DNA of 64,000 nucleotides from DATAUD01 sp036268455. Lineage in GTDB: Bacteria; Verrucomicrobiota; Verrucomicrobiia; Limisphaerales; Palsa-1400. Position numbers and translations under genes: made by a program. Below are positions 35,172 through 43,043 of the stretch, piece after piece. Positions within the stretch are counted from its first letter, which is position 1. Every line of letters begins with the position of its first letter. The stretch is taken from positions 1 to 64,000 of the forward strand of contig DATAUD010000012.1 of the NCBI GenBank assembly GCA_036268455.1, given 5' to 3'. The notes under the pieces were generated by a model. That model was given only the letters and a program-made list of their open reading frames with translations. It was not told the origin of the DNA and did no database searches.

Positions 35172-36332
35172 TCAGCGTTGGAACGATTTGGTAAAATCTT
35201 CGTTTGAAACCTGGGCGACTTTTTTGACGTGTCGTGAACCGGCGATGAGTTCGTTGAGCTTGTTCTCGTAGGCGGCGGCGTCCAGCGGCAGTTCAATGGT
35301 CTCGTCCATCAAGCCAGAATAAAGAATCACGTTGGCCAATTCAATAGAGTGAATGCCTTCCTCGCCGGGGGCGATGAGCGGGACGCCGTCGAGGATCGAG
35401 TCAATAAAGTTTTGCGTGAGGACGGCGTGCTGGGCGGGTTCGGAGGTGATGGGGATTTCGATCTTCCAGACTTCGGGTTTTTGAAAACCGAGCTTTGAGT
35501 TTTTGGCGTGCTGGAACATGGAGACTTCGTTGCGGAAGAAAAGGAGAGTGTCGTTTTCCAGCAGGAGCTTGCCCATTTCACCGGCGATTTCGAGGCGGCT
35601 GGTGCCGGGGGCTTCGCCGGTTGTCGAGATGAAAGTTCCAGCGCCGCCGTTTTTGAATTCCATGTAGGCGGTGACGTTGTCCTCGACTTCGATGTTGTGA
35701 AAGCGGCCAAGCTGGACGAAGGAGCGGACGCGGACGGGCATTCCGAGAAGCCATTGCAACATGTCCAGTTGATGGAGGCATTGGTTGATGAGGACGCCGC
35801 CGCCCTCGCCTTTCCAGGTGGCGCGCCAGCCGCCGCTGGCGTAATAGGCCTCGGACCGAAACCAATCGGTCATAATCCATGTGAGGCGGACGACCTCGCC
35901 GAGCTGGCCCTCGGCGATGAGTTTTTTGATTTTTGCGTAGCGGGATTCGGTGCGCATCTGGAACATGCCGGCAAAGACCTGCTTTGGATGCTCGCGGCGG
36001 ACGGCGATGAGGCGTTCGGCATCGGCCTTGTGGGCGGAAATGGGTTTTTCCACCATGACGTGCAAACCGGCGTTGAGGGCGGCAATGCCGAGGCTGGTGT
36101 GCTGGTAATGCGGGGTGGCGATGATGACGGCATCCACTTCGCCGGAGCGAATCAGTTCTTCGCCGTCGGCAAAAACCTTGAGGCCTTTCTGCTTGTAGTG
36201 GGCGAGCTTGTCAACAAACGCATCGGAAACGGCTTTCAATTCGACGCGCTTGACTTTGCCATCGAGGAGATAATTGGCGTGATGACCGCCGATGTTGCCC
36301 ATTCCGATGATGCCGAGGCGAACAGGGTTCAT
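35172..36332 (-). CDS. Gfo/Idh/MocA family oxidoreductase (cytoplasmic)
   Basis: A 386-aa NAD(P)-dependent oxidoreductase. The Rossmann motif GIIGMGNIGGHHA is at the N-terminus, the catalytic-site motif VMVEKPISAHK near residue 95, and the C-terminal beta domain carries FRSEAYYASGGWRATWKGEGG and NQCLHQLDMLQW, including the conserved His. There is no signal peptide, unlike the enzyme at 23831. The start ATG (36332) overlaps the stop of the hexosaminidase gene by 4 bp. The substrate is probably a free sugar released in the same pathway. Confidence 0.9.
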   Translation of the reverse strand: MNPVRLGIIGMGNIGGHHANYLLDGKVKRVELKAVSDAFVDKLAHYKQKGLKVFADGEELIRSGEVDAVIIATPHYQHTSLGIAALNAGLHVMVEKPISAHKADAERLIAVRREHPKQVFAGMFQMRTESRYAKIKKLIAEGQLGEVVRLTWIMTDWFRSEAYYASGGWRATWKGEGGGVLINQCLHQLDMLQWLLGMPVRVRSFVQLGRFHNIEVEDNVTAYMEFKNGGAGTFISTTGEAPGTSRLEIAGEMGKLLLENDTLLFFRNEVSMFQHAKNSKLGFQKPEVWKIEIPITSEPAQHAVLTQNFIDSILDGVPLIAPGEEGIHSIELANVILYSGLMDETIELPLDAAAYENKLNELIAGSRHVKKVAQVSNEDFTKSFQR

Positions 36333-38008
36333 GGTGTTGGCGCGGATGATTTTTCTCCAGTGTCGGTGGGGTTGCGGCGGTAATTGATTCCCATTTCGTC
36401 GAGACGGCGGTCGTCGATTTCCAAACGGCGAAGGAAATCGTCGAGGTTGCGAGCGTCTTTGGGGGACCAGGTGACTTCGGCCAGTGCGGATTCGCGGGGA
36501 AAAATCATGTATTCGGCGTGCTTGATGTTGGGGATGTATTCGGTCCAGAGATTGCCCTGCGCACCGAGGATGTAGTGGTTGAATTCGGCGGGAAGGTTCG
36601 TGGGAATCGGCTCGAAGGAATAGACTTCGCTGAGAGGCAGAAAGCCGCCGATGGCGTGGGGTTCTGTCGCGTGGTTGAGAGATTGATAGTGGTCGAGGTA
36701 ACAATATTTGGTTGGAGTCATTACGACATCGTGGCCGGCGGTGGCGGCTTCGGTTGCGCCGCCGATCCAATCCATGATCGCGGCGTTTTGCGCGAGGCCG
36801 CCTTCGCGGATTTCACTCCAGCCGATGAGGGATTTGCCATGCGCATTGACGAATTTTTCGATGCGCTGGATGAAATAACTTTCCAACTGGCGGTCGGTGG
36901 CGAGGTGCTCGGCGGCTTTGCGGGCCTGGCATTTGGGGCAGTGCTCCCATGTCCTCGTAGAAACTTCGTCGCCGCCGACGTGGACGTATTTGCCGGGGAA
37001 AAGGGCGAAAACTTCCGTCAAAACATTTTCGAGGAAATCAAAGGTTCCGTCGTTGCCGGCGCAATAAATGCCGGGGCGAATGTGGCCTGAATTGTCGGTG
37101 TTGAAGGGGCCGCCGGTGCAACTGAATTGAGGATAGGCAGCCAACGCGGCGCTGGCATGGCCGGGCATTTCGATTTCGGGGACGATTGTGATGTGGCGAG
37201 CGGCGGCGTAACGGACGACTTCGCGAATATCGGCCTGGGTGTAGTATCCGCCGTAACGGCCGTCTGGGCCGAAATTGGCGCTGGAATGGGGTTCGAGGCC
37301 GGTGCTCTTTTTGTTGCTCAAGGTGAAGTTGACGCCTGTGCGCCACGCGCCGACTTCAGTGAGTTTAGGGTAGCGCTTGATCTCGATGCGCCAGCCTTGA
37401 TCGTCCGCGAGATGCCAGTGGAAGGTGTTGAGTTTGTGTTGGGCCATGACGTCGAGGACTTGCTCGACTTCGTGTTTGGTGAAGAAATGGCGGGCGACAT
37501 CGAGCATCAGGCCACGCCATTGGAAGCGTGGTTGATCTTTGATTTCAACGCAGGGCGATTGCCACTGGACGTTTGTGACGCGGGTGGAGGCGAAGATTTC
37601 GGGCGGGAGCAATTGCAGGAAGGTCTGCGCGCCGTAAAACAAACCGGCTTCGGCGGGTGCGCGGATGAGGACGGAATCGGGTGTGACGGTCAGTTCGTAG
37701 CCTTCAGCGCCGAGGCTGGGATCGCTTCCGCTGGTTGTCAATACGATGTTGCCGGAGGTGGGTTTGCCGGAATGGACGGGGAATTTAAAGCCGGTTCCCT
37801 GATGCAGCCGGTCGGCTAGAAGTTTTGCGGTTGGCCTTGCGGCGGTGTCGGCGAAAATTTTTGTGTCCGGGCTTGGGATGAAGGAACCGTCCTCCAATTT
37901 CAATTGCTGCGGGGCGGGGATCAGAGCGGGTTCGGCGGCCCAAGCGGATACGGCAAGAAAACACAAGAGAATCAAGGATTTAGCGATAGACATTCTCATA
38001 TGACGCAT
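36329..38008 (-). CDS. Exported beta-N-acetylhexosaminidase (GH20)
   Basis: GH20 enzymes remove terminal N-acetylglucosamine or N-acetylgalactosamine from glycans. A signal peptide (ending SAWA-AEP) is followed by the GH20b N-terminal domain and then the TIM barrel: RGLMLDVARHFF, FHWHLADDQGWRIEI, IVPEIEMPGH, and the catalytic pair Asp347-Glu348 in HVGGDEVS, with GAQGNLWTEY toward the end. The enzyme is 559 aa, typical length. It directly abuts the sugar porter gene (TGA then ATG) and overlaps the oxidoreductase gene, so one operon is likely. Confidence 0.94.
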   Translation of the reverse strand: MRHMRMSIAKSLILLCFLAVSAWAAEPALIPAPQQLKLEDGSFIPSPDTKIFADTAARPTAKLLADRLHQGTGFKFPVHSGKPTSGNIVLTTSGSDPSLGAEGYELTVTPDSVLIRAPAEAGLFYGAQTFLQLLPPEIFASTRVTNVQWQSPCVEIKDQPRFQWRGLMLDVARHFFTKHEVEQVLDVMAQHKLNTFHWHLADDQGWRIEIKRYPKLTEVGAWRTGVNFTLSNKKSTGLEPHSSANFGPDGRYGGYYTQADIREVVRYAAARHITIVPEIEMPGHASAALAAYPQFSCTGGPFNTDNSGHIRPGIYCAGNDGTFDFLENVLTEVFALFPGKYVHVGGDEVSTRTWEHCPKCQARKAAEHLATDRQLESYFIQRIEKFVNAHGKSLIGWSEIREGGLAQNAAIMDWIGGATEAATAGHDVVMTPTKYCYLDHYQSLNHATEPHAIGGFLPLSEVYSFEPIPTNLPAEFNHYILGAQGNLWTEYIPNIKHAEYMIFPRESALAEVTWSPKDARNLDDFLRRLEIDDRRLDEMGINYRRNPTDTGEKSSAPTP

Positions 38009-39769
38009 TCAACGTTGGCGACCTTCAAAATGGGCTTCGATTTCTTCCAGCGTTTTGCCTTTGGTTTCCGGCAGGAAGAACGCGGCGGTGATAAAATAAA
38101 CGACCGTGCACCCGGCGAACGCAAAAAACATTGTCGAATAGCCGTATCTGCCGACGGTCGGGAGGAAAAACGCGGCGATTGTGGTGGATACGGCCTGATT
38201 GATGAGCAGCGCGATGCTCATGCCGTTGGAGCGAATGCGGGTGGGCATCAATTCGGAGAGGGCAAGCCAGACGCAAACACCCGGACCGACGGCGAAAAAT
38301 GCCATGAACGCAAACAGACAAATCGCCACGAGCCAGCCGGTTTGCTCGCTTGGCACGGGCGTGATCAGGGCGTTTTCGATTTTTAAAGGGGCGGTTTTGG
38401 CGGCGTCCACGTTTGCGAAGGGATTTGAGAAGAAAGCGACCACTTTGTTGTCGGGGACGGAATCGGAACGCGCGATGGTGACGGGCTTGGCGGTTTTGTC
38501 GTCGGAACGGACGGGTTGTGTCGCGCCGCGAAAATCGCCGTAGGAATAAATGACGACGAGGGTGGTTGGGTGATCCGGTGAGCTTACGCCGGATGAAAGC
38601 GCGCCGGCCAGGCGGCTGTTGTAAGACACGGAAAGATCCTGGTTCGTGGTGACCATTGCCTGGAGCGCTTCGCGGCAATCGACGCGCCGGCTTTCGGTGT
38701 TGCGAAAGAGGACTCCCACGCAAAGGAGCGACGCGATGATTCCGGCGCTGCCGAGGCTGAGGAGGAATTTGCGGCCTTTCCGGTCCACGAGGACCACTGC
38801 ACCGATGGTGACCAGGAAGTTGACGGTGGTGAGAATAAGATAGCCCAAATGCGCCTGGACGTCGGCAAGACCGCCCTGGAGAAGGATCGTGGTGTTATAA
38901 CCAATAATCGAATTGACGCCGGTGGCCTGATTGCAGGCGAGGATGATGCAGGCGAGGATGAAGGGAATTACGTATTTGCGGTGGAACAAGGATTCCCTGG
39001 CCCCGCCGCCAGAGGTGGATTTGGCGCGTTCGGCGGCGGCGGCGGTTTCCATTTCCTCAAGCTCGACGGAGGCTTGCTGTTCGTCCCTGGAGCGCAACAA
39101 AGCGGCCAGCGCCTCCTCCTTTTTTCCCTGGCGGAAAAGCCAGCGGGGCGATTCGGCGACCATGAGACTGCCGATGACAAAGAGAACTCCCGGAGGCAGT
39201 GAAACCCAAAAAATGCCGCGCCACGCGCTGTCTTTGAAGGCGAAGAGCTGGGCGGGGTCACCGAGTTTGGCGACTTGATCGACGCGATGGGAGAAATACA
39301 TGCCAATGATCGCGGCGGCGACGATGCCGAGCGTCAGAAGCCATTGGAAAATGCCTGTGCCTTTACCGCGATCCGCCGGGTCGAGGCATTCCGCCAGATA
39401 GAGCGGTATCACTACGCCGATCAAGCCGGCGCTGACGCCCTGCAACAAACGTCCGAGCACGAGCGGGCCGTAACCATGCGCCAGGGCAATCACGGGTATG
39501 CTCAGAACAAAGAGGACGCCGCTGCAGGCCATCAGGGTTTTGCGACCCATTTTATCGGCGAGCACTCCGGCGAAGAGGGTCGAAATCACGCTTCCCAACA
39601 GGACGGCCGCTACGATGAAAGAAAGCTTGCCGGGGCTTAGTCCGGACGTTGCTTCCAAATAGGGAAGGGCGCCCGCGATGATTCCGACGTCCACGCCGTA
39701 AAGCAATCCGCCGAGACCGGCGACCAGAAGAAGAAAACGGTTATAATTCGTTTGGGAGGACGCAGCCAT
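38009..39769 (-). CDS. Sugar porter family MFS transporter with a large soluble loop
   Basis: Twelve membrane segments and sugar porter signatures are present: VLADKMGRK, VAESPRWLFRQGKK, LVDRKGRK and LPETKGKTLEEIE. About 120 polar residues (DNA 38333-38701) are inserted between two late helices, which normal sugar porters lack. The gene starts at ATG 39769 (586 aa), since the first 16 residues of the longer form are polar and not conserved. Between tatD and the hexosaminidase gene in the same operon, it probably imports a sugar released by GH20. Confidence 0.87.
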   Translation of the reverse strand: MAASSQTNYNRFLLLVAGLGGLLYGVDVGIIAGALPYLEATSGLSPGKLSFIVAAVLLGSVISTLFAGVLADKMGRKTLMACSGVLFVLSIPVIALAHGYGPLVLGRLLQGVSAGLIGVVIPLYLAECLDPADRGKGTGIFQWLLTLGIVAAAIIGMYFSHRVDQVAKLGDPAQLFAFKDSAWRGIFWVSLPPGVLFVIGSLMVAESPRWLFRQGKKEEALAALLRSRDEQQASVELEEMETAAAAERAKSTSGGGARESLFHRKYVIPFILACIILACNQATGVNSIIGYNTTILLQGGLADVQAHLGYLILTTVNFLVTIGAVVLVDRKGRKFLLSLGSAGIIASLLCVGVLFRNTESRRVDCREALQAMVTTNQDLSVSYNSRLAGALSSGVSSPDHPTTLVVIYSYGDFRGATQPVRSDDKTAKPVTIARSDSVPDNKVVAFFSNPFANVDAAKTAPLKIENALITPVPSEQTGWLVAICLFAFMAFFAVGPGVCVWLALSELMPTRIRSNGMSIALLINQAVSTTIAAFFLPTVGRYGYSTMFFAFAGCTVVYFITAAFFLPETKGKTLEEIEAHFEGRQR

Positions 39770-39817
39770 TCGTTTTTGTATTTTCGGAGTTTGATACTTC
39801 GGGCTGAAAAAACACAA

Positions 39818-40615
39818 TCAAAACTTTCCCAGCTTTGGGAAGAACTCGTGGGCGGTCCTGCAAGTCGCGGCGCCAAGCTCCTCGGCGGAACAGTGTTTGA
39901 CCTGGGCGGCCACTTCGGCGATTTGGCTCACATATCCCGGTTCGCAGCGTTTGCCTCGAAACGGCACGGGCGCGAGGAACGGGCAATCTGTCTCGAGCAT
40001 GAATTGGCCGAGGTCAGCCGCCGCCAGTGTTTCGCGGACGTTCGCGCCGTTTTTGAAAGTCACGATGCCGGTAAAGCTGACGAGGCAGCCGATTTCGAAA
40101 ACTCGACGCATCGCATCGGCGCTTTCCGAGAAACAGTGAAACACCCCGCGTGTTTTCCCTGCGAAGGGTTTTATGGCAGCCAACGTGTCCTCGAAGGAAT
40201 CGCGCTGGTGAATGATGCAATTGAGACCCAGCTCGGACGCCACTTCCATTTGCTGCTGGAAGATTTTCAACTGCCGCCGTTTGTAACTTTCAAAATCGGC
40301 GTCGCCGGCTGTTCGGTGATAGTCCAGGCCTGTTTCCCCGATCGCGACCACTTTGGGATGTTGGGCCAGTTCGCGGAGCCTGGGGCGCAAATCTTCCGGG
40401 GCGTCCATAACATGCGTTGGATGCCAGCCGACGGCGGCGTAAACATTGGGGAATTTTTCGGCGATCTCGATTGCGCGAACGCTGCCTGGGAAATCAGTGC
40501 CAATGGAAATGATTTTGGTTATGCCACTGTCTTGCGCCCGATGGATGGTTTCGGCGAGGTCCCCTTGGAAGTCGGGGAAGCCGAGATGCGCATGGGTGTC
40601 GTAAAAACTCGCCAT
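39818..40615 (-). CDS. TatD family metal-dependent hydrolase
   Basis: TatD proteins are cytoplasmic metal-dependent nucleases or hydrolases with a TIM-barrel fold. Motifs in order are FYDTHAHLGFPDF (two His), AIGETGLDYHR (Glu), IIHQRDS (His), GVFHCFSES (His) and LETDCPFLAP (Asp). The 265-aa length is normal. It is the first gene of the leftward amino-sugar run with 48 bp to the sugar porter start. Its place there is not explained by the usual DNA-repair or RNA roles. Confidence 0.92.
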   Translation of the reverse strand: MASFYDTHAHLGFPDFQGDLAETIHRAQDSGITKIISIGTDFPGSVRAIEIAEKFPNVYAAVGWHPTHVMDAPEDLRPRLRELAQHPKVVAIGETGLDYHRTAGDADFESYKRRQLKIFQQQMEVASELGLNCIIHQRDSFEDTLAAIKPFAGKTRGVFHCFSESADAMRRVFEIGCLVSFTGIVTFKNGANVRETLAAADLGQFMLETDCPFLAPVPFRGKRCEPGYVSQIAEVAAQVKHCSAEELGAATCRTAHEFFPKLGKF

Positions 40616-40709
40616 TGGCTGAAGGTTGCCGCCGGGGGTTAATTTAGTAAAGTTGTGAATAACTTTCCGTTGTCATTGGAAGGGATTCTGATATGGTGCA
40701 TTTGCGCGA

Positions 40710-40832
40710 CTAAAGTGCTTCGGTCCAAATACCGGCTTCGAGATCTTTGTGCCGGGGCGTCAGGACATTCGCAAGTCGAATATGATCCCGCCAGCGGGAG
40801 CGCCTAATCTCCTTAAGCCTTTTGTCGCGCAT
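40710..40832 (-). CDS. Possible 40-aa basic small protein
   Basis: An ATG-initiated frame on the minus strand between tatD and the sigma factor gene encodes 40 residues rich in Arg, Lys and Trp (MRDKRLKEIRRSRWRDHIRL, ending WTEAL). The frame stays open upstream to at least position 40885. No ribosome binding site is obvious. It might be a small regulatory or RNA-binding protein, or chance. Confidence 0.25.
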   Translation of the reverse strand: MRDKRLKEIRRSRWRDHIRLANVLTPRHKDLEAGIWTEAL

Positions 40833-40879
40833 TTCTTTTTTCCATTTCTTTATACAAATTTGCCCGGGTTGGTGTCCAT

Positions 40880-41440
40880 TTGGTTGAAAGTGTGAAGGAA
40901 CCGGAGATCAATGGCGCTTGGTGCCAGCCGCTTTATGAACGAAAAGCGGCGGGTTTGATCCTCTATGGACGCGCCCTGGGCCTCAGTCACAATGAGGCGG
41001 AGGATGTCCTTCAGGAAACGTTTTTAGCGCTGCTCCAATTGCCGCAAAGGCCGGACGACCCTGAACATTACTGCCTGCGGGCTTTTCGGAACCGGGCGAT
41101 GAATTTTCATCGCAGTGTGTGGCGGCGGCTCGCCCGCGAATGGGAATCGGCGCGGTGGTTCGAGGGCGGTTCCGGGAGGGATGACGCTGAGGCTGAGGCG
41201 GTTCGCAAATTGGCTGATTTGCCGCCGGAACAGCGGGAGGTCATCGTTTTAAAGATTTGGAACGGTATGACGTTTGAGGAAATTGGCCGGTTGCTCGACC
41301 TGTCCGCCAACACGGCGGCTGGACGTTACCGTTATGGGATCAACAAGTTGAAGCTTTCGATGAAAGGAGACGCTTATGGACGAGATGAACCAGTTCGAGA
41401 AACAATTGCAATCCTGGACGCCCCGTCGCCCCTCGCCTAA
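40880..41440 (+). CDS. ECF sigma-70 factor
   Basis: A 186-aa sigma factor with region 2 (ILYGRALGLSHNEAEDVLQETFLALL) and region 4 (LADLPPEQREVIVLKIWNGM, FEEIGRLLDLSANTAAGRYR with its helix-turn-helix). There is no sigma 1 or 3 domain. The start is TTG at 40880; a GTG at 40892 is the alternative, and no ATG is available. Its end overlaps the next gene by 65 bp, and that gene encodes a single-pass membrane protein with anti-sigma-like layout, so the pair is probably a transmembrane signalling module. Confidence 0.85.
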   Translation: MVESVKEPEINGAWCQPLYERKAAGLILYGRALGLSHNEAEDVLQETFLALLQLPQRPDDPEHYCLRAFRNRAMNFHRSVWRRLAREWESARWFEGGSGRDDAEAEAVRKLADLPPEQREVIVLKIWNGMTFEEIGRLLDLSANTAAGRYRYGINKLKLSMKGDAYGRDEPVRETIAILDAPSPLA

Positions 41441-41795
41441 AATCGCCCGCCGGCTTTTCAGCGCCACGCACAAGGCCGCCTCGCGGTCGCATCGCGCACA
41501 GATGTGGAGCTGGTTGACGCCGCTGGCGGCATGCGCATTGACAATTCTTGTGGCGGTGCATCCCGAAAGCCCGCAATCCGCGCCCTTGGCGAGCCAGACC
41601 AACGGGGCCATTTTTGCGACATTTATGTTTGGCGCGGCGGGTTCATCAAACCAAGCCATGTATTCCTTGAGCCAGTTGGATCAGAACCTGGAATGGAACG
41701 TTTGGCCGCACGCGAGCCATCATGTCGCGCAGACTTCCCGTCAAGAATCCCCGTCTGGATTCAATGTGATGAATTCGATTCCGACGAATCGATAG
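41376..41795 (+). CDS. Putative membrane anti-sigma factor
   Basis: A 139-aa protein with a short basic cytoplasmic N-terminus, one transmembrane helix near residues 45-61 (WLTPLAACALTILVAVH) and a periplasmic C-terminal part. No zinc-binding HxxxCxxC motif is seen. The gene overlaps the sigma gene by 65 bp, a strong sign of coupled expression and of a partner role, but the anti-sigma assignment rests on context. ATG at 41376 fits; a sigma-interaction domain would be the residues before the helix. Confidence 0.55.
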   Translation: MDEMNQFEKQLQSWTPRRPSPKIARRLFSATHKAASRSHRAQMWSWLTPLAACALTILVAVHPESPQSAPLASQTNGAIFATFMFGAAGSSNQAMYSLSQLDQNLEWNVWPHASHHVAQTSRQESPSGFNVMNSIPTNR

Positions 41796-42065
41796 AAAAA
41801 CTTCGATCCGGTTTTGAAGGCAGAAGTGGCAATTTCCTTTTGGGCGACTGATTTGGGCAAAAAAAACCGGGCTTAGTGATCAGAGGGTGACCAAGAAGCC
41901 CGGGGAATTTTCGAATTTAGTACAAACGTAGGACTAGGGGTTTTCCGGCTGATGCTGTACAAGACACCCTGCCGAAATCACTGCGGGCAATCAAAGAACA
42001 ATTTCATATTTGCCCTAAAAATCTTTCTTCCCTAATCCGCGTTTACTAAACCACGAAATGCTTAC
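41796..42065. other. Intergenic region between the sigma pair and glnB
   Basis: No gene is supported in this stretch apart from a hairpin (listed separately). It continues into the AT-rich glnB promoter region with its two palindromes. Confidence 0.4.
41867..41903. terminator. Hairpin flanked by an A-run and a short T-run
   Basis: CCGGGCTT (41867-41874) pairs with AAGCCCGG (41896-41903). Eight A residues precede it and AATTTTC follows. It can end the sigma/membrane-protein transcript on the plus strand. On the minus strand the same stem is followed by eight T residues, a textbook rho-independent terminator, although no minus-strand gene is known there. Confidence 0.55.
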
Positions 42066-42107
42066 ATAGTCAAAGACTATTTTCACAAAAAACTATTCAA
42101 AAATAGT
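42066..42107. promoter_or_regulatory. Two palindromes upstream of glnB
   Basis: ATAGTC-AAA-GACTAT (42066-42080) and ACTATT-CAAA-AATAGT (42092-42107) are perfect inverted repeats about 26 bp apart centre to centre. Their arms share the ACTAT/ATAGT core, so one regulator could bind both. Confidence 0.5.
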
Positions 42108-42143
42108 ACGAAAAATCTTTTTCTTATTTTTTTCAGTTTCCTG

Positions 42144-42171
42144 TTTACACCTAATTCACGATTGCTAGTAT
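42144..42171 (+). promoter_or_regulatory. Predicted glnB promoter
   Basis: TTTACA (42144-42149) and TAGTAT (42166-42171) are separated by 16 bp. The -10 ends 11 bp before the ATG at 42183, leaving a leader of only about 5 bases. This also rules against the upstream start at 42162. Confidence 0.5.
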
Positions 42172-42182
42172 CGCCGTTGCGG

Positions 42183-42521
42183 ATGAAAAAAATCGACGCC
42201 ATTATCAAACCGTTCAAGCTGGAAGAAGTCAAAGAAGCGCTTGCGAACGTCGGTGTTCAGGGTCTAACCGTCTCGGAAGTCAAGGGATTCGGCCGTCAAA
42301 AAGGCCATACGGAAATTTACCGCGGGAGCGAATATACCGTCGATTTCCTTCCGAAAATCAAGATCGAGATTGTCCTGCCGGACTCGCTGGTTCAACAAGC
42401 CGCTGATGCCATCGTGCATGCGGCGCGCACCGGCAAAATTGGCGATGGCAAGGTTTTTATCAGCAATATTGAGTCGGCCATCCGCATTCGCACTGAGGAA
42501 TCGGGCGACCAAGCCATTTAA
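42183..42521 (+). CDS. glnB: P-II family nitrogen regulatory protein
   Basis: PII senses 2-oxoglutarate, ATP and ADP and controls nitrogen assimilation. The 112-aa product has the T-loop with Tyr51 (RGSEYTVDFLPK), the uridylylation site, the KIKIEIVL strand and the C-terminal signature TGKIGDGKVFISNIESAIRIRT. The ATG at 42183 gives the classical start MKKIDAIIKPFKLEEV; an upstream in-frame start would overlap the promoter. There are no amt or glnA genes nearby. Two palindromes and a promoter precede it and a clear terminator follows. Confidence 0.95.
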   Translation: MKKIDAIIKPFKLEEVKEALANVGVQGLTVSEVKGFGRQKGHTEIYRGSEYTVDFLPKIKIEIVLPDSLVQQAADAIVHAARTGKIGDGKVFISNIESAIRIRTEESGDQAI

Positions 42522-42529
42522 TTTTTTGT

Positions 42530-42561
42530 CCCGGCGGAACTTTTCCGCGCGGGGCTTTTTT
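42530..42561 (+). terminator. Rho-independent terminator of glnB
   Basis: CCCGGCGGAA and TTCCGCGCGGG pair with one bulged base and a short loop, followed by GGCTTTTTTG. It lies 8 bp after the glnB stop. Confidence 0.8.
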
Positions 42562-43043
42562 GTCTATAGAAGTGGAAGCCGATATGAAGAGATTTGAAGC
42601 ATGAGTCCGCCGGGAAAATTTGACTTGCCGCGCCATCGCGCGGCGGACCGGGCTTTGTCCGACGGGAGCACCAAGCAAACCCTTATTTCACAAGGGTTTT
42701 CGGGGTGTGAATAAGTCGTGAATAACAGTTAATATGTTCTGCTCGTCAGGGTGGGCCGGTTTGGCTTAGAACAAGGGTGCCGCCACGAACGGAAAACACC
42801 GATGGCACAAACGGCGCGTGAAATAAAATGACCGATAAAACTTTTCAGTTCCAACTCACTCATCGAAAACAACTTGCAAACGGGTTCCGTTGGGGGCGTC
42901 GCGCGAGATTGATTGGGAGTGCGTTCGTCGATTCCGTGGTTGCCCTTTTCGGCTGCCATTCGAAATGTGAAAAGCAGACCCGAAGTGACGCCTTGGTCTG
43001 CGGTGAATAATGTTGGGAAACGCAGCGTTCGCCATTGAGCAAA
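42562..43043. other. Candidate replication origin region upstream of dnaA
   Basis: A 480-bp gene-free stretch right before dnaA. DnaA-box-like 9-mers (TTATNCACA type) are TGTGAATAA at 42706-42714 (perfect on the minus strand), CGTGAATAA at 42717-42725 (one mismatch) and GGTGAATAA at 43002-43010 (one mismatch). Stem-loops GCCGCGC-CATC-GCGCGGC (42627-42644) and AAACCCTT/AAGGGTTT (42677-42699) lie near the first box, and an AT-rich AATAACAGTTAATATG follows it. The number of boxes is low for an origin, so this is a hypothesis. Confidence 0.35.
42706..42725 (-). promoter_or_regulatory. Two DnaA-box-like sites one helical turn apart
   Basis: TGTGAATAA (42706-42714) and CGTGAATAA (42717-42725) start 11 bp apart, so they face the same side of the helix. 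They may serve an origin or dnaA autoregulation. Confidence 0.45.
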
